From Burkholderia anthina (GTDB lineage Bacteria > Pseudomonadota > Gammaproteobacteria > Burkholderiales > Burkholderiaceae), in contig NZ_CABVLY010000012.1 of the NCBI RefSeq assembly GCF_902498995.1, forward strand, positions 62,001-126,000: a DNA stretch of 64,000 nt. The letters run 5' to 3'. Position 1 is the stretch's first letter; each line of letters begins with the position of its first letter. The notes beneath the pieces were generated by a model. The model was not told the DNA's origin and ran no database searches. It saw only the letters and a program-made list of their open reading frames with translations. A program made the translations under genes and the position numbers. Shown one piece after another: positions 50,309 through 61,781 of this stretch.

Positions 50309-50881
50309 TCAGCCGTCGACCCAGCGCAGCGCGCCGATCTTCAGGTGTTCGACGACGCTGCGGGCCCAGTCGAGCTCCGCGTTGAGCAGCACGAGCGCGT
50401 GCTCGTTCTGCAGCAGGAACAGGCGCGGCACCTGCTCGTTCTGCGCGGCGTTGCGCAGCGATTCGAGGCGTTCGCGCTCGGCTTCGAGCGCGGCGATGCG
50501 GCGCTCGAGCTGGTGGCGCGCATCTTCGGCGTCGAGCAGCGGCAGGAAGGCAAGGCCGGCGCCGAATGCCGGGAATTCGCGCGCGGGCTCGGCGAGCAGC
50601 GCATGCAGCCACGCCTGCCCGGCCGTGTGTCCGGTTTCGGTCAGCGTGTACAGCGTGCGCTCGGGAAACGCGCCGTCGCGCTCGGTATCGTGCACGGCGA
50701 TCAGCCCGTCGCGCAGCAGCCGGTCGATCGTCTGGTAGAGGCTCGTGCGCTGCCGCACGTTGACGACTTCGTCGTAACCGCGGGCCTTCAACTGTTGCAG
50801 CATCCCGTACGGATGCATCGGCGTTTCGGAGAGCGTCGCGAGGACCGCGAGCGCAAGCGGAGACGGGTGGCTCGATGTCAT
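50309..50881 (-). CDS. PadR-family transcriptional regulator
   Basis: A 190-residue regulator. The N-terminal winged helix (about residues 8-85, LALAVLATLSETPMHPYGML and later SLYQTIDRLLRDGLI) matches PadR, and a C-terminal Glu/Arg-rich helical part (about 110-160) forms the dimerisation coiled coil. It converges with the amino-acid binding protein and faces an AT-rich repeat upstream that is a likely autoregulatory operator. No dedicated target gene is adjacent. Confidence 0.87.
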   Translation of the reverse strand: MTSSHPSPLALAVLATLSETPMHPYGMLQQLKARGYDEVVNVRQRTSLYQTIDRLLRDGLIAVHDTERDGAFPERTLYTLTETGHTAGQAWLHALLAEPAREFPAFGAGLAFLPLLDAEDARHQLERRIAALEAERERLESLRNAAQNEQVPRLFLLQNEHALVLLNAELDWARSVVEHLKIGALRWVDG

Positions 50882-50896
50882 GAATAGTTCGATTAT

Positions 50897-50929
50897 GTCT
50901 AGTGAGAATATAACTAGTATTAACTAGAC
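50897..50929. promoter_or_regulatory. ACTAG repeat cluster upstream of the PadR gene
   Basis: GTCTAGT (50897-50903) and ACTAGAC (50923-50929) are perfect inverted arms. Between them is TAACTAGTAT directly followed by TAACTAGACT, a tandem decamer, so ACTAG or its complement occurs three times in 33 bases. It is the only AT-rich block nearby and lies 16 bases upstream of the PadR start, where an autoregulatory operator is expected. Confidence 0.55.
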
Positions 50930-50949
50930 TATCATATTCCACAAGGGTT

Positions 50950-51381
50950 TCAGCCGAGGTGCGAGCGCTTCGCAGCCGGTGCGACGGTTTCCATCGTCGC
51001 CAGACCATGCACGATGCCGCAGTCTTCGACCGAATGTTCGCCGACGCATTGACGCCGCAATTCGGTGAGCTGATCGCGCAGATGCGTGAGTTCCGCGAGG
51101 CGTGCGTCGACGTGGCCGATGTGCTCGTCGAGCAGCGAGTTGATCGAATCGCACGGGTCGGCCGGCGTATCGGTGAGCTGAAGCAGCGCGCGGATTTCGT
51201 CGTGCGCCATGTCGAGCGCACGGCAGTTGCGAATGAAGCGCAGCCGCTCGACGTGCACGTCGGTGTAGTTCCGGTAGTTCGAATCGGTACGCTCCGCATC
51301 CGGCATCAGACCCTCCTTCTCGTAGAAGCGGATCGTTTCGGGCGTGCAGCGGGCCGCTTTGGCCAGTTCGCCGATCTTCAT
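50950..51381 (-). CDS. cadR: MerR-family Cd(II)/Pb(II)-responsive regulator CadR
   Basis: A 143-residue MerR-type activator. N-terminal helix-turn-helix MKIGELAKAARCTPETIRFYEKEGL is followed by a dimerisation helix and the metal-binding cysteines Cys77 (DPCDSINSLL), Cys112 and Cys121 (QCVGEHSVEDCGI), the pattern of CadR/PbrR proteins. It is transcribed away from the cadmium ATPase gene, with the shared operator in between, and is expected to activate that gene on Cd2+, Pb2+ or Zn2+ binding. Confidence 0.95.
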   Translation of the reverse strand: MKIGELAKAARCTPETIRFYEKEGLMPDAERTDSNYRNYTDVHVERLRFIRNCRALDMAHDEIRALLQLTDTPADPCDSINSLLDEHIGHVDARLAELTHLRDQLTELRRQCVGEHSVEDCGIVHGLATMETVAPAAKRSHLG

Positions 51382-51401
51382 GGCTTTCTCCGTTGCAAGG
51401 C

Positions 51402-51432
51402 TTGACCTTGTAGTGGCTTCAGGGTGTTAACT
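51402..51432 (+). promoter_or_regulatory. CadR operator/promoter of the metal ATPase gene
   Basis: TTGACC (51402-51407) and a poor -10 around TTAACT (51427-51432) are separated by 19 bases, the overlong spacing of MerR-type promoters. The dyad ACCTTGTAG-TGG-CTTCAGGGT (51405-51425, 7 of 9 bases paired) fills the spacer, where MerR proteins bind and untwist DNA. Confidence 0.85.
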
Positions 51433-51462
51433 CTACACCGTCAAGCCATAGAGGAGGTTGTC

Positions 51463-54036
<2,574 letters not shown>

Positions 54037-54046
54037 GGAGCGGGCG

Positions 54047-54406
54047 ATGCGCTTTCTGAAACGGATCCTGGGTGGCCACGGCGGCGGGCATGGCGGCGGC
54101 CATCACGGCAACCACGGTGGCGGGCAACACGGCAGCCACGGTGCGGAAGGCCATGGCAGCCACGATGCGCGCGGCCGCGACCGTCACGGTTGGGGCCGGC
54201 AGTCGCAGCCCGACGCGCAGGGCGGCAACGCGCCGCTGCGCCAGCACGCCTGCGCGGGCTGCGGCGCGCTCAACGCGGCGGACGCGCGATTCTGCGCGCA
54301 GTGCGGCACCTCGCAGCGTGGCAACGCGTGCAGCCGCTGTCACGCCGCGCTGGCGGCCGATGCACGCTTTTGCCCGAGCTGCGGGACGCAAGCAGGTCGC
54401 GCCTGA
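54047..54406 (+). CDS. Small Gly/His-rich double zinc-ribbon protein
   Basis: A 119-residue protein starting 11 bases after the cadA stop, so very probably co-transcribed. Residues 1-60 are dominated by Gly and His (HGGGHGGGHHGNHGG and similar), and the C-terminal half holds two CxxC-CxxC zinc ribbons (CAGCGALN...CAQCG and CSRCHAAL...CPSCG). There is no signal peptide, so it is cytoplasmic. No function is known to me for this protein; it may store or hand over metal to the ATPase. GAGGAGCGGGCG precedes the ATG. Confidence 0.75.
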   Translation: MRFLKRILGGHGGGHGGGHHGNHGGGQHGSHGAEGHGSHDARGRDRHGWGRQSQPDAQGGNAPLRQHACAGCGALNAADARFCAQCGTSQRGNACSRCHAALAADARFCPSCGTQAGRA

Positions 54407-54437
54407 TCGCCGGCCCTTGGCCGGCCGCACGATCAGG
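54402..54437. terminator. Hairpin between convergent genes
   Basis: Outer arms CCTGATCG (54402-54409)/CGATCAGG (54430-54437) and inner arms CCGGCC/GGCCGG around CTT form a strong hairpin at the stop of the zinc-ribbon gene. There is no T-tract, so termination is uncertain. Confidence 0.4.
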
Positions 54438-54489
54438 CAGACGCATCATCCCGGTCTCGACGTACGCCGGCCGGCCCGTGCCCCTTCAC

Positions 54490-54969
54490 TCACCGCAGCG
54501 GTAAATAAATCTCGGTTTGCAGGTCGGCCGGCGCCGCATCCATCGGCGTGTTCAGATACAGCTCGAACGACGGCGCATCGGCGGCTTCGCGGCCCGAGTG
54601 ACGCAGCCAGTCGCCGTACAGCCACTGGTAGGCCGCTTTCAGGTCCGCATACGGTCCCGTGTGCAGCAGCACCGCATGATCGCCGCCCGCGATCGTTACA
54701 CGCTCGACCGGCGGCGCCGGCGCGACGTCCGGCGCGCCGTCGGCCGGCACGAAACAGGCTTTCGCCCGCAATTGCGCTTCGGGCGTCGTATCCGGATCGT
54801 CGTAGAAGATCCCGATCATCTTCGCGCCGGGGCCGATCAGTCCGTGCTGCGCGACCCACGCGCCGATGTGCCCGAACGCGTCGCCGACCTTCAGGTACGC
54901 ACCCGTGTGCGCAACCGCATACCCGCGCAGCTCCGGCAGCCGCCGGATCTCGACTTCATGCTTGAACAT
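54490..54969 (-). CDS. GyrI-like/AraC effector-binding domain protein
   Basis: A 159-residue stand-alone GyrI-like (SbmC, AraC C-terminal type) small-molecule-binding domain without a DNA-binding part. It starts MFKHEVEIRRLPELRGYAVAH and has the typical GPYADLKAAYQWLYGDWL and YLNTP segments near the C-terminus. Such proteins bind hydrophobic ligands or act as DNA gyrase modulators. GAGGAG lies upstream. It converges with the metal-resistance genes and has no obvious functional partner here. Confidence 0.85.
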   Translation of the reverse strand: MFKHEVEIRRLPELRGYAVAHTGAYLKVGDAFGHIGAWVAQHGLIGPGAKMIGIFYDDPDTTPEAQLRAKACFVPADGAPDVAPAPPVERVTIAGGDHAVLLHTGPYADLKAAYQWLYGDWLRHSGREAADAPSFELYLNTPMDAAPADLQTEIYLPLR

Positions 54970-55391
54970 GCCTTCTTCTCCTCGCTTTAACGGCTAGACG
55001 GACGGATCGGCCGGTGTGGCACAGGCGGCATACCGCAAGCATCGCGAATTGCATACGCGCGACCCGCGCCGCATGGCGCAGCCACGCGGGCGTGCCGGTT
55101 TGCGTGGCGACGGTCATCGGCAGGCTCCGGCAGGAATCGACGCCACGGTAGCACACGCACGATGGATAAATCTTGCGGAGAGGCGTAGGCATGCTAAATC
55201 TGCCCCTTTTTTATTTCATCGAAATGGGGTTCCGCCCCTGCGATCTATGACTAAAGTTAAAGACGGTGAAATCCGATGAATACGTCATTTTTCTCGGGTA
55301 AGTTGCTCGGGCGGCACAGCACGGTTTTCGAAGTACGCAGGTAGTTCGTCGATGTTCAATCGCAACGCCACGTTTTTCGGGAGAAGAAGAA
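54970..55391. other. Gap without a convincing gene
   Basis: A short leftward frame (54956-55192) overlaps the GyrI-like gene and is composed mostly of basic residues; it is not supported. The part from 55190 to 55390 is AT-richer and probably holds the promoter of the next gene, but no clear hexamers were found. Confidence 0.4.
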
Positions 55392-56855
55392 ATGGATGCT
55401 TCCAGCTTCATCACGTCGCTGCAGACCACGCTAGGCGGATACCTGCCCAAGATCGCGGGCGCGATCGGCATCCTGGTGATCGGCTGGCTGATCGCCGTGG
55501 TGGTGCGGGCCGGCGCGCTCCGGCTGCTCAACGCGCTGAAGGTCGACCAGCGCATCAACGAAAGCACCGGCCAGGGCGCCTGCGTCGAGCGCATCGTCGC
55601 CGGCGGGCTGTTCTGGCTCGTGCTGCTCGTCACCGCGGTGGGGATCTTCAACGTACTGAATCTGTACGCGGTCTCCAATCCGTTCTCGCTGCTCGTCACG
55701 CACATCGTCAACTACCTGCCGAACCTGATCGGCGGCGCGGCGCTGACGCTGATCGCGTGGCTCATCGCGTCGCTGCTGCGCAGCCTCGCGAGCCGTGCGC
55801 TGAAGGCGAGCAAGGTCGACGACAAGCTGTCCGAAAGCGCGGGCATGCAGCCGATGAGCGGCTACCTCGGCGACGTGCTGTTCTGGCTCGTGATCCTGAT
55901 GTTCCTGCCGGCGATTCTCGCGTCGTTCGCGCTGTCCGGCCTGCTGTCGCCGGTGCAGGGGATGATCGACAAGCTGCTCGCGATCGTGCCGAACCTGTTT
56001 GCGGCCGCGGTGATCGGCTTCGTCGGCTGGGTCGTCGCGCGCGTGCTGCGCGGTCTCGTGACGAACCTGCTGGTTGCCGCCGGCGCGGATCGTCTCACCG
56101 CGCGGCTCGACAGCCCGACGCCGGTGCGCGTGTCGAGCCTGATCGGCACGATCGTCTACGTGTTCGTGTTCGTGCCGACGCTGATCTCCGCGCTCGACGC
56201 GCTGAAGATCGACGCGATCTCGATGCCCGCCACCAACATGCTGAACCAGTTCCTCGGCGCGGTGCCGGACATCGTCGCGGCGATCGTGATCGTGCTCGTC
56301 ACGTTCTATTTCGCGCGCTTCGTCGCATCGCTCGCGCAGAAGCTGCTGGAAGCCGCCGGCGCCGACGGGCTGCCGGCCGTGCTCGGCGTCGAACGCGTGT
56401 TCTCCGGGATCCTGCAGCCGTCGGTGCTGGTCGCACGGCTGATCGTGTTCTTCGCGATGCTGTTCGCCGCGGTCGAAGCCGCGAACCGGCTCGGTTTCAC
56501 GCAGGTGCGCGACGTCGTCACGCTGTTCATCGAATTCGGCGGCCACGTGCTGACGGGCGGCGTGATCCTCGTGATCGGCGTGTGGCTCGCGAGCCTTGCG
56601 CGTCGCGTGATCGAGCAGGCCGACCGCGAACACAGCGTGCTGTTCGCGCGGATCGCGCAATTCGCGATCCTCGGCCTGGTGTTCGCGATGGGGCTGCGCG
56701 CGATGGGCATCGCCAACGAGATCGTGCAGCTCGCGTTCGGCCTCGTGCTCGGTGCGATCGCGGTGGCGGTCGCGCTGTCGTTCGGCCTCGGCGGTCGCGA
56801 AGCGGCCGGCAAGCTGCTCGACCGCTGGTTCAACCAGCGCGGCGGCGGCCAGTAA
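55392..56855 (+). CDS. CmpX-like multi-helix membrane protein (mechanosensitive-channel related)
   Basis: A 487-residue inner-membrane protein made of four to five repeats of a 'conserved TM helix' unit: a pair of hydrophobic segments followed by a short hydrophilic stretch (for example GILVIGWLIAVVVRAGALRLL at the start and GGVILVIGVWLASLARRVIE later). The C-terminus resembles the pore-lining end of small-conductance mechanosensitive channels, as in Pseudomonas CmpX. GAAGAAGAA upstream is a modest ribosome site. A terminator-like hairpin follows the stop. Confidence 0.8.
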   Translation: MDASSFITSLQTTLGGYLPKIAGAIGILVIGWLIAVVVRAGALRLLNALKVDQRINESTGQGACVERIVAGGLFWLVLLVTAVGIFNVLNLYAVSNPFSLLVTHIVNYLPNLIGGAALTLIAWLIASLLRSLASRALKASKVDDKLSESAGMQPMSGYLGDVLFWLVILMFLPAILASFALSGLLSPVQGMIDKLLAIVPNLFAAAVIGFVGWVVARVLRGLVTNLLVAAGADRLTARLDSPTPVRVSSLIGTIVYVFVFVPTLISALDALKIDAISMPATNMLNQFLGAVPDIVAAIVIVLVTFYFARFVASLAQKLLEAAGADGLPAVLGVERVFSGILQPSVLVARLIVFFAMLFAAVEAANRLGFTQVRDVVTLFIEFGGHVLTGGVILVIGVWLASLARRVIEQADREHSVLFARIAQFAILGLVFAMGLRAMGIANEIVQLAFGLVLGAIAVAVALSFGLGGREAAGKLLDRWFNQRGGGQ

Positions 56856-56868
56856 GCCGGCCGCGCCA

Positions 56869-56897
56869 CCCCGGCTGCCCGAGGAGGGTAGCCGGGG
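56869..56897 (+). terminator. Terminator-like hairpin after the CmpX-like gene
   Basis: CCCCGGCTGCCC pairs with GGGTAGCCGGGG (one G-U pair) around GAGGA, a 12-bp stem 14 bases after the stop. No T-tract follows. Confidence 0.45.
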
Positions 56898-57043
56898 CGG
56901 TCAAGCCGCGCGCAGCGGCGTTGCCGTCGGCGAAACGTCAGCGGCCATCTTTGCCGAATTTCGATAACACGTCGTTTAATGACTCTCTAGCATCGATTCT
57001 CAGTCGAGCAGGCCGACAGGCCCGCACCTTTCAGGAGAATCCG

Positions 57044-58456
57044 ATGAAAGCAGAGTCGAATGGCCGGCCCGCCGCCGGCGCCAAGTCGTCCGGCCAGCCC
57101 GCGCTGCAGCAGACGCTCGGGACCTGGCAGTTGTGGGGCATCGCGGTCGGCCTCGTGATTTCCGGCGAGTACTTCGGCTGGAGCTACGGCTGGGCGAGTG
57201 CGGGCACGCTGGGTTTCGTGATTACCGCGATGTTCGTCGCGGCGATGTATACGACCTTCATCTTCAGCTTCACCGAACTCACGACGTCGATCCCGCACGC
57301 GGGCGGCCCGTTCGCGTATGCGCGGCGTGCATTCGGCCCCGCGGGCGGCTATCTGGCCGGCGTGGCAACCCTCGTCGAATTCGTGTTCGCGCCGCCCGCG
57401 ATCGCGCTGGCGATCGGCGCGTACCTGCACGTGCAGTTTCCGGGGCTCGAACCGAAAAACGCGGCGATGGGCGCGTATCTCGTGTTCATGGCGCTGAACA
57501 TCGTCGGCGTGCAGATCGCCGCGACGTTCGAGCTGGTCGTCACGCTGTTCGCGATCTTCGAATTGCTGGTGTTCATGGGCGTCGTGTCGCCGGGCTTCGC
57601 GTGGAGCAACTTCCTGAAGGGCGGCTGGTCGGGCGCCGATCATTTCAGCGTCGGCGCATTCCACGGGATGTTCGCGGCGATCCCGTTCGCGATCTGGTTC
57701 TTCCTCGCGATCGAGGGCGTCGCGATGGCCGCCGAGGAAGCGAAGAACCCGAAGCGTTCGATCCCGATCGCCTACGTGGCCGGCATCCTGACGCTCGTCA
57801 CGCTGGCGGTCGGCGTGATGGTGTTCGCCGGCGGCGCGGGCGACTGGACCCGCCTCGCGAACATCAACGACCCGCTGCCGCAGGCGATGAAGTACATCGT
57901 CGGCGCGAACAGCGGCTGGATGCACATGCTCGTGTGGCTCGGGCTGTTCGGGCTCGTCGCGTCGTTCCACGGGATCATCCTCGGCTATTCGCGCCAGATC
58001 TTCGCGCTGGCCCGCGAAGGCTATCTGCCCGAATGGCTCGCGAAGGTGCATCCGCGCTTCAAGACGCCTTACCGCGCGATCCTCGCGGGCGGCGTGGTCG
58101 GCATCGCGGCGATCTACAGCGACGAGCTGATTCAGTTCGGCGGCCAGACGCTCACCGCGAACATCGTGACGATGTCGGTGTTCGGCGCGATCGTGATGTA
58201 TATCGTAAGCATGGCGGCGCTGTTCAAGCTGCGCCGTTCGCAGCCGAACATGGCGCGGCCGTTCCGCGCGCCGCTGTACCCGTTCTTCCCGGCGTTCGCG
58301 ATCGTTGCCGCCCTGATTTGCCTCGGTACGATGGTGTATTTCAACGGGCTGGTGGCGATGGTGTTCGTCGCGATCCTCGCGCTCGGCTACGCGTACTTCC
58401 TCGCGACGCGCTCGCAGCGCGCGAGCGCGCCGGGCGACGCGCTGCTCGAGGAATGA
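57044..58456 (+). CDS. eat: Ethanolamine permease
   Basis: A 470-residue APC-superfamily transporter with 12 predicted transmembrane segments. The N-terminal pattern LWGIAVGLVISGEYFGWSYGW and the segments SIPHAGGPFAYARRAFGP and AIEGVAMAAEEAKNPKRSIP are typical of ethanolamine permeases. AGGAGA stands before the ATG. It heads an operon with eutB and eutC, providing the uptake step. Confidence 0.92.
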   Translation: MKAESNGRPAAGAKSSGQPALQQTLGTWQLWGIAVGLVISGEYFGWSYGWASAGTLGFVITAMFVAAMYTTFIFSFTELTTSIPHAGGPFAYARRAFGPAGGYLAGVATLVEFVFAPPAIALAIGAYLHVQFPGLEPKNAAMGAYLVFMALNIVGVQIAATFELVVTLFAIFELLVFMGVVSPGFAWSNFLKGGWSGADHFSVGAFHGMFAAIPFAIWFFLAIEGVAMAAEEAKNPKRSIPIAYVAGILTLVTLAVGVMVFAGGAGDWTRLANINDPLPQAMKYIVGANSGWMHMLVWLGLFGLVASFHGIILGYSRQIFALAREGYLPEWLAKVHPRFKTPYRAILAGGVVGIAAIYSDELIQFGGQTLTANIVTMSVFGAIVMYIVSMAALFKLRRSQPNMARPFRAPLYPFFPAFAIVAALICLGTMVYFNGLVAMVFVAILALGYAYFLATRSQRASAPGDALLEE

Positions 58457-58548
58457 GCATGACGAACGCGAACGGCCGTTCCTGACGGCATCCGGCGCGC
58501 CCTGCCGAGCGGGGCGCGCCGTCGGCATTTGGCAAGGAGATTCGAACG

Positions 58549-59946
58549 ATGTCCTATACGGAGACGATCGGCCCGCGCACGTACCGTTTCGCGGACCTGA
58601 AGACGCTGCTCGCGAAGGCGAGCCCGCTGCGCTCGGGCGACCAGCTCGCCGGCGTCGCGGCGGCGAGCGAGGAGGAGCGGGTCGCCGCGAAGATCGCGCT
58701 CGCGGGCGTGCCGCTGAAAGCGTTCCTGAACGAAGCGGTGATTCCGTACGAACACGACGAAGTCACGCGCCTGATCCTCGACGATCACGACGCGGCCGCG
58801 TTCGCCGAAATCTCGCATCTGACGGTCGGCGATTTCCGCAACTGGCTGCTGTCGCCGGTTGCCGACGGCGCCGCGCTCGAACGGATCGCGCCGGGCCTCA
58901 CGCCCGAGATGGTCGCGGCCGTGTCGAAGCTGATGCGCAACCAGGACCTGATCGCCGGCGCCCGCAAGCGCCGCGTGGTCACGCGCTTTCGCAACACGGT
59001 CGGGCTCGCCGGCCGGATGTCGGTGCGGCTGCAGCCGAACCACCCGACCGACGACGTGAAGGGCATCGCCGCGTCGATGCTCGACGGGCTGATGTACGGC
59101 TGCGGCGACGCGATGATCGGCATCAACCCGGCGACCGACAGCCTCGCGGCGATCGTGAAGCTGCTCGCGATGATCGACGCGTTTCGCGAGCGCTACGGCG
59201 TGCCGACGCAGTCGTGCGTGCTGACGCACGTGACGAACACGATCGCGGCGATCGAGAAGGGCGCGCCGGTCGATCTCGTCTTTCAGTCGATCGCGGGCAC
59301 CGAAAAGGCGAATGCGAGTTTCGGGATCTCGCTCGCGCTGCTCGGCGAGGCGCACGAGGCCGCGTTGTCGCTCAAGCGCGGCACCGTCGGCAACAACCTG
59401 ATGTATTTCGAGACCGGGCAGGGCAGCGCGTTGTCAGCGAATGCTCACTTCGGCGTCGACCAGCAGACCTGCGAAGTGCGCGCGTACGCGGTTGCGCGCA
59501 AGTTCGACCCGTTCCTCGTGAACACGGTGGTCGGCTTCATCGGGCCCGAATACCTGTACGACGGCAAGCAGATCATCCGAGCGGGGCTCGAGGACCACTT
59601 CTGCGGGAAGCTGCTCGGCGTGCCGATGGGGTGCGACATCTGCTACACGAACCACGCGGAGGCCGACCAGGACGACATGGACACGCTGCTGACGCTGCTC
59701 GGTGCGGCCGGCATCAACTTCATCATGGGGATTCCGGGCGCGGACGACGTGATGCTGAACTACCAGAGCACGTCGTTTCACGATCAGCTGTACGTGCGCG
59801 ACGTGCTCGGCTTGCGCCGCGCGCCCGAGTTCGAGGAGTGGCTGGAGACGATGGAGATCGCCGACGCGCACGGTGCGCTGCGCGCCGCGAGCGCGCGCGT
59901 GCCGCTGCTCGCGGGCGCGAACGACTGGATGGGGATTTCCGCATGA
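58549..59946 (+). CDS. eutB: Ethanolamine ammonia-lyase large subunit
   Basis: A 465-residue catalytic barrel subunit that, with EutC and adenosylcobalamin, splits ethanolamine into acetaldehyde and ammonia. It begins MSYTETIGPRTYRFADLKTLLAKASPLRSGDQLAG, in two parts matching the EutB family, and has GDAMIGINPATDS and GIPGADDVMLNYQSTSFHD further on. AAGGAGA lies before the ATG. The stop overlaps the eutC start. Family length is about 450. Confidence 0.96.
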   Translation: MSYTETIGPRTYRFADLKTLLAKASPLRSGDQLAGVAAASEEERVAAKIALAGVPLKAFLNEAVIPYEHDEVTRLILDDHDAAAFAEISHLTVGDFRNWLLSPVADGAALERIAPGLTPEMVAAVSKLMRNQDLIAGARKRRVVTRFRNTVGLAGRMSVRLQPNHPTDDVKGIAASMLDGLMYGCGDAMIGINPATDSLAAIVKLLAMIDAFRERYGVPTQSCVLTHVTNTIAAIEKGAPVDLVFQSIAGTEKANASFGISLALLGEAHEAALSLKRGTVGNNLMYFETGQGSALSANAHFGVDQQTCEVRAYAVARKFDPFLVNTVVGFIGPEYLYDGKQIIRAGLEDHFCGKLLGVPMGCDICYTNHAEADQDDMDTLLTLLGAAGINFIMGIPGADDVMLNYQSTSFHDQLYVRDVLGLRRAPEFEEWLETMEIADAHGALRAASARVPLLAGANDWMGISA

Positions 59947-60734
59947 GCGACGCCGTCGAGAAGAATCCGTGGGCGCAGCTGAAGTCGTTCACGAACGCAC
60001 GGATCGCGCTCGGCCGCGCGGGCAACAGCCTGCCGACCGCGCCGCTGCTCGCGTTCAATCTGTCGCACGCGCAGGCGCGCGACGCGGTGCACCAGCCGCT
60101 CGATGCGGACGCGCTGCGGCGCGAGATCGACGCGGCGGGCTTCGCGACGCTCGGCGTGCAGAGCGCGGCGCCCGACCGTCAGCATTACCTGCGCCGGCCC
60201 GACCTCGGCCGCAAGCTGTCCGACGACGGGCGCGCGCTGCTGGCCGGTTACGGCGCGGCGCTCGACGACGCGCCGGACGTGGTGTTCGTGGTCGGCGACG
60301 GGCTGTCGGCGTTCGCGGCCGCGAAGCAGGCGCTGCCGCTGCTGGCGGCCGTGCGTCCGCGGCTCGACGCGGACGGCTGGCGGATCGGGCCGGTGGTGGT
60401 CGCGACGCAGGCGCGCGTCGCGCTCGGCGACGAGATCGGCGAGCTGCTGCGCGCGCAGGTCGTCGCGATGCTGATCGGCGAACGGCCGGGGCTCAGCTCG
60501 CCGGACAGCCTCGGCGTGTACCTCACGTGGGGGCCGAAGGTCGGCTGCCACGACGCGCTGCGCAACTGCATCTCGAACGTGCGGCCCGAAGGGCTGCCGC
60601 ATGCCGCCGCGGCGCACAAGCTGCATTACCTGATGACGCATGCGCGCCGGCTGGGCCTCACGGGCGTCGGGTTGAAGGACGACAGCGATGCGCTGCTGCC
60701 GCAGGCGGAAGCGGAGCGGATCGAGGCGGAGTGA
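59943..60734 (+). CDS. eutC: Ethanolamine ammonia-lyase small subunit
   Basis: A 263-residue cobalamin-binding partner of EutB. The N-terminus NPWAQLKSFTNARIALGRAGNS and the segments VGDGLSAFA, LIGERPGLSSPDSLG and YLTWGPKVG are EutC signatures. ATG at 59943 overlaps the eutB stop (ATGA). No carboxysome-like shell genes, EutR or acetaldehyde dehydrogenase follow, so the acetaldehyde must be handled by enzymes encoded elsewhere. Confidence 0.96.
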   Translation: MSDAVEKNPWAQLKSFTNARIALGRAGNSLPTAPLLAFNLSHAQARDAVHQPLDADALRREIDAAGFATLGVQSAAPDRQHYLRRPDLGRKLSDDGRALLAGYGAALDDAPDVVFVVGDGLSAFAAAKQALPLLAAVRPRLDADGWRIGPVVVATQARVALGDEIGELLRAQVVAMLIGERPGLSSPDSLGVYLTWGPKVGCHDALRNCISNVRPEGLPHAAAAHKLHYLMTHARRLGLTGVGLKDDSDALLPQAEAERIEAE

Positions 60735-60749
60735 CGGCGCGCCGGGCGG

Positions 60750-61634
60750 CTACCTGAACAGCCGCTCGCACACGAAGTCGACGAACACGCGCAGCTTCGG
60801 CGACAACTGCCGGCTCGACGGCCAGACGATCGAGAATTGCCCCGGCGCGATCCGGTAGGCGTCGAGCACGGTGACGAGCGCGCCGCTGTCCAGCGCGTCG
60901 CGCGCGAGGAAGTCGGGCATGTAGCCGATGCCGAGCCCCGACATGACCGCGCCGCGCAGCGCTTCCATGTTGTTGCAGGTCATCGCGGTGCGCAGTTTCA
61001 GCGGCGTGCCGTCGTCGGTGGCGAGCGCCCAGTCCTGCAGCTTGCCGGTGGTCGGGAAGCAGTAGCGCACGCAATCGTGCGTGTCGAGATCGCGCGGTGC
61101 ATGCGGCGTGCCGGCCTGCGCGAGATACGCGGGCGTCGCGCACAGCACGAACGCGAACGGGCCGAGCCGCCGCGACATCAGGCTCGAATCCGACAGCGGA
61201 CCGCTGCGGATCACCGCGTCGAAGCCGCCTTCGACGACATCCACCATCCGGTCGTTGAAATCCAGGTCGAGCTCGACGTCCGGATAGCGCTGCCTGAATT
61301 CGGGCAGCACCGGCAGCAGGAACCGGTAGCCGATCACCGGCAGGCTCACGCGCAGCTTGCCGCGCGGGCGCTGCGCGGACGCCGTCACGGTCGCTTCGGC
61401 ATCGCGGAAATCCTCGAGGATGCGCTGGCAGCGTTCGTAGAAGTGGCGCCCTTCGTCGGTCAGCGTGACGCGCCGCGTCGTGCGGTTGAACAGGCGCACG
61501 CCGAGCGACTGCTCCAGCCGCGCGATCGTCTTGCCGACCGCCGATGCCGAGATGCCGAGCGCACGGCCGGCCGCGACGAAGCTGAGCGCTTCGGCGGTGC
61601 GCACGAAGGCGGCGATGCCGTTCAGGTTTTCCAT
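60750..61634 (-). CDS. LysR-family transcriptional regulator
   Basis: A 294-residue LysR-type regulator. The winged helix-turn-helix (about residues 1-60, MENLNGIAAFVRTAEALSFV and later FNRTTRRVTLTDEG) and a C-terminal effector domain with the CrgA-like pattern VIRSGPLSDSSLMSRRLGP are present. It converges with eutC (15 bases apart) and is divergent from the MFS exporter, its likely target. A long inverted repeat lies between the two starts. Confidence 0.9.
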   Translation of the reverse strand: MENLNGIAAFVRTAEALSFVAAGRALGISASAVGKTIARLEQSLGVRLFNRTTRRVTLTDEGRHFYERCQRILEDFRDAEATVTASAQRPRGKLRVSLPVIGYRFLLPVLPEFRQRYPDVELDLDFNDRMVDVVEGGFDAVIRSGPLSDSSLMSRRLGPFAFVLCATPAYLAQAGTPHAPRDLDTHDCVRYCFPTTGKLQDWALATDDGTPLKLRTAMTCNNMEALRGAVMSGLGIGYMPDFLARDALDSGALVTVLDAYRIAPGQFSIVWPSSRQLSPKLRVFVDFVCERLFR

Positions 61635-61635
61635 C

Positions 61636-61691
61636 GATATAAGCGGACTGGTTCGGTGAATGGCAATTACGGAATTTTAGTCCGCTATATC
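61636..61691. promoter_or_regulatory. Widely spaced inverted repeat between the LysR and MFS genes
   Basis: GATATAAGCGGAC (61636-61648) and GTCCGCTATATC (61680-61691) are inverted copies with one extra base in the left arm. Arm centres are 44 bases apart, about four helical turns, which would let two dimers of one protein bind the same face of DNA. The left arm directly follows the LysR start. A binding site for the LysR regulator is inferred. Confidence 0.6.
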
Positions 61692-61781
61692 CGGAGCTTC
61701 GCGTGGTTTTTCGCGGATTGAATCGGATTTATCTTCTGTCGCTCTGACGGCGCGTCCGCGCCGGCTTTTCGAGGAGCGATG

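Noticed and set aside
54956..55192. Short leftward frame overlapping the start of the GyrI-like gene
   Set aside because: Basic, low-complexity translation, no ribosome site, and it overlaps a well-supported gene.
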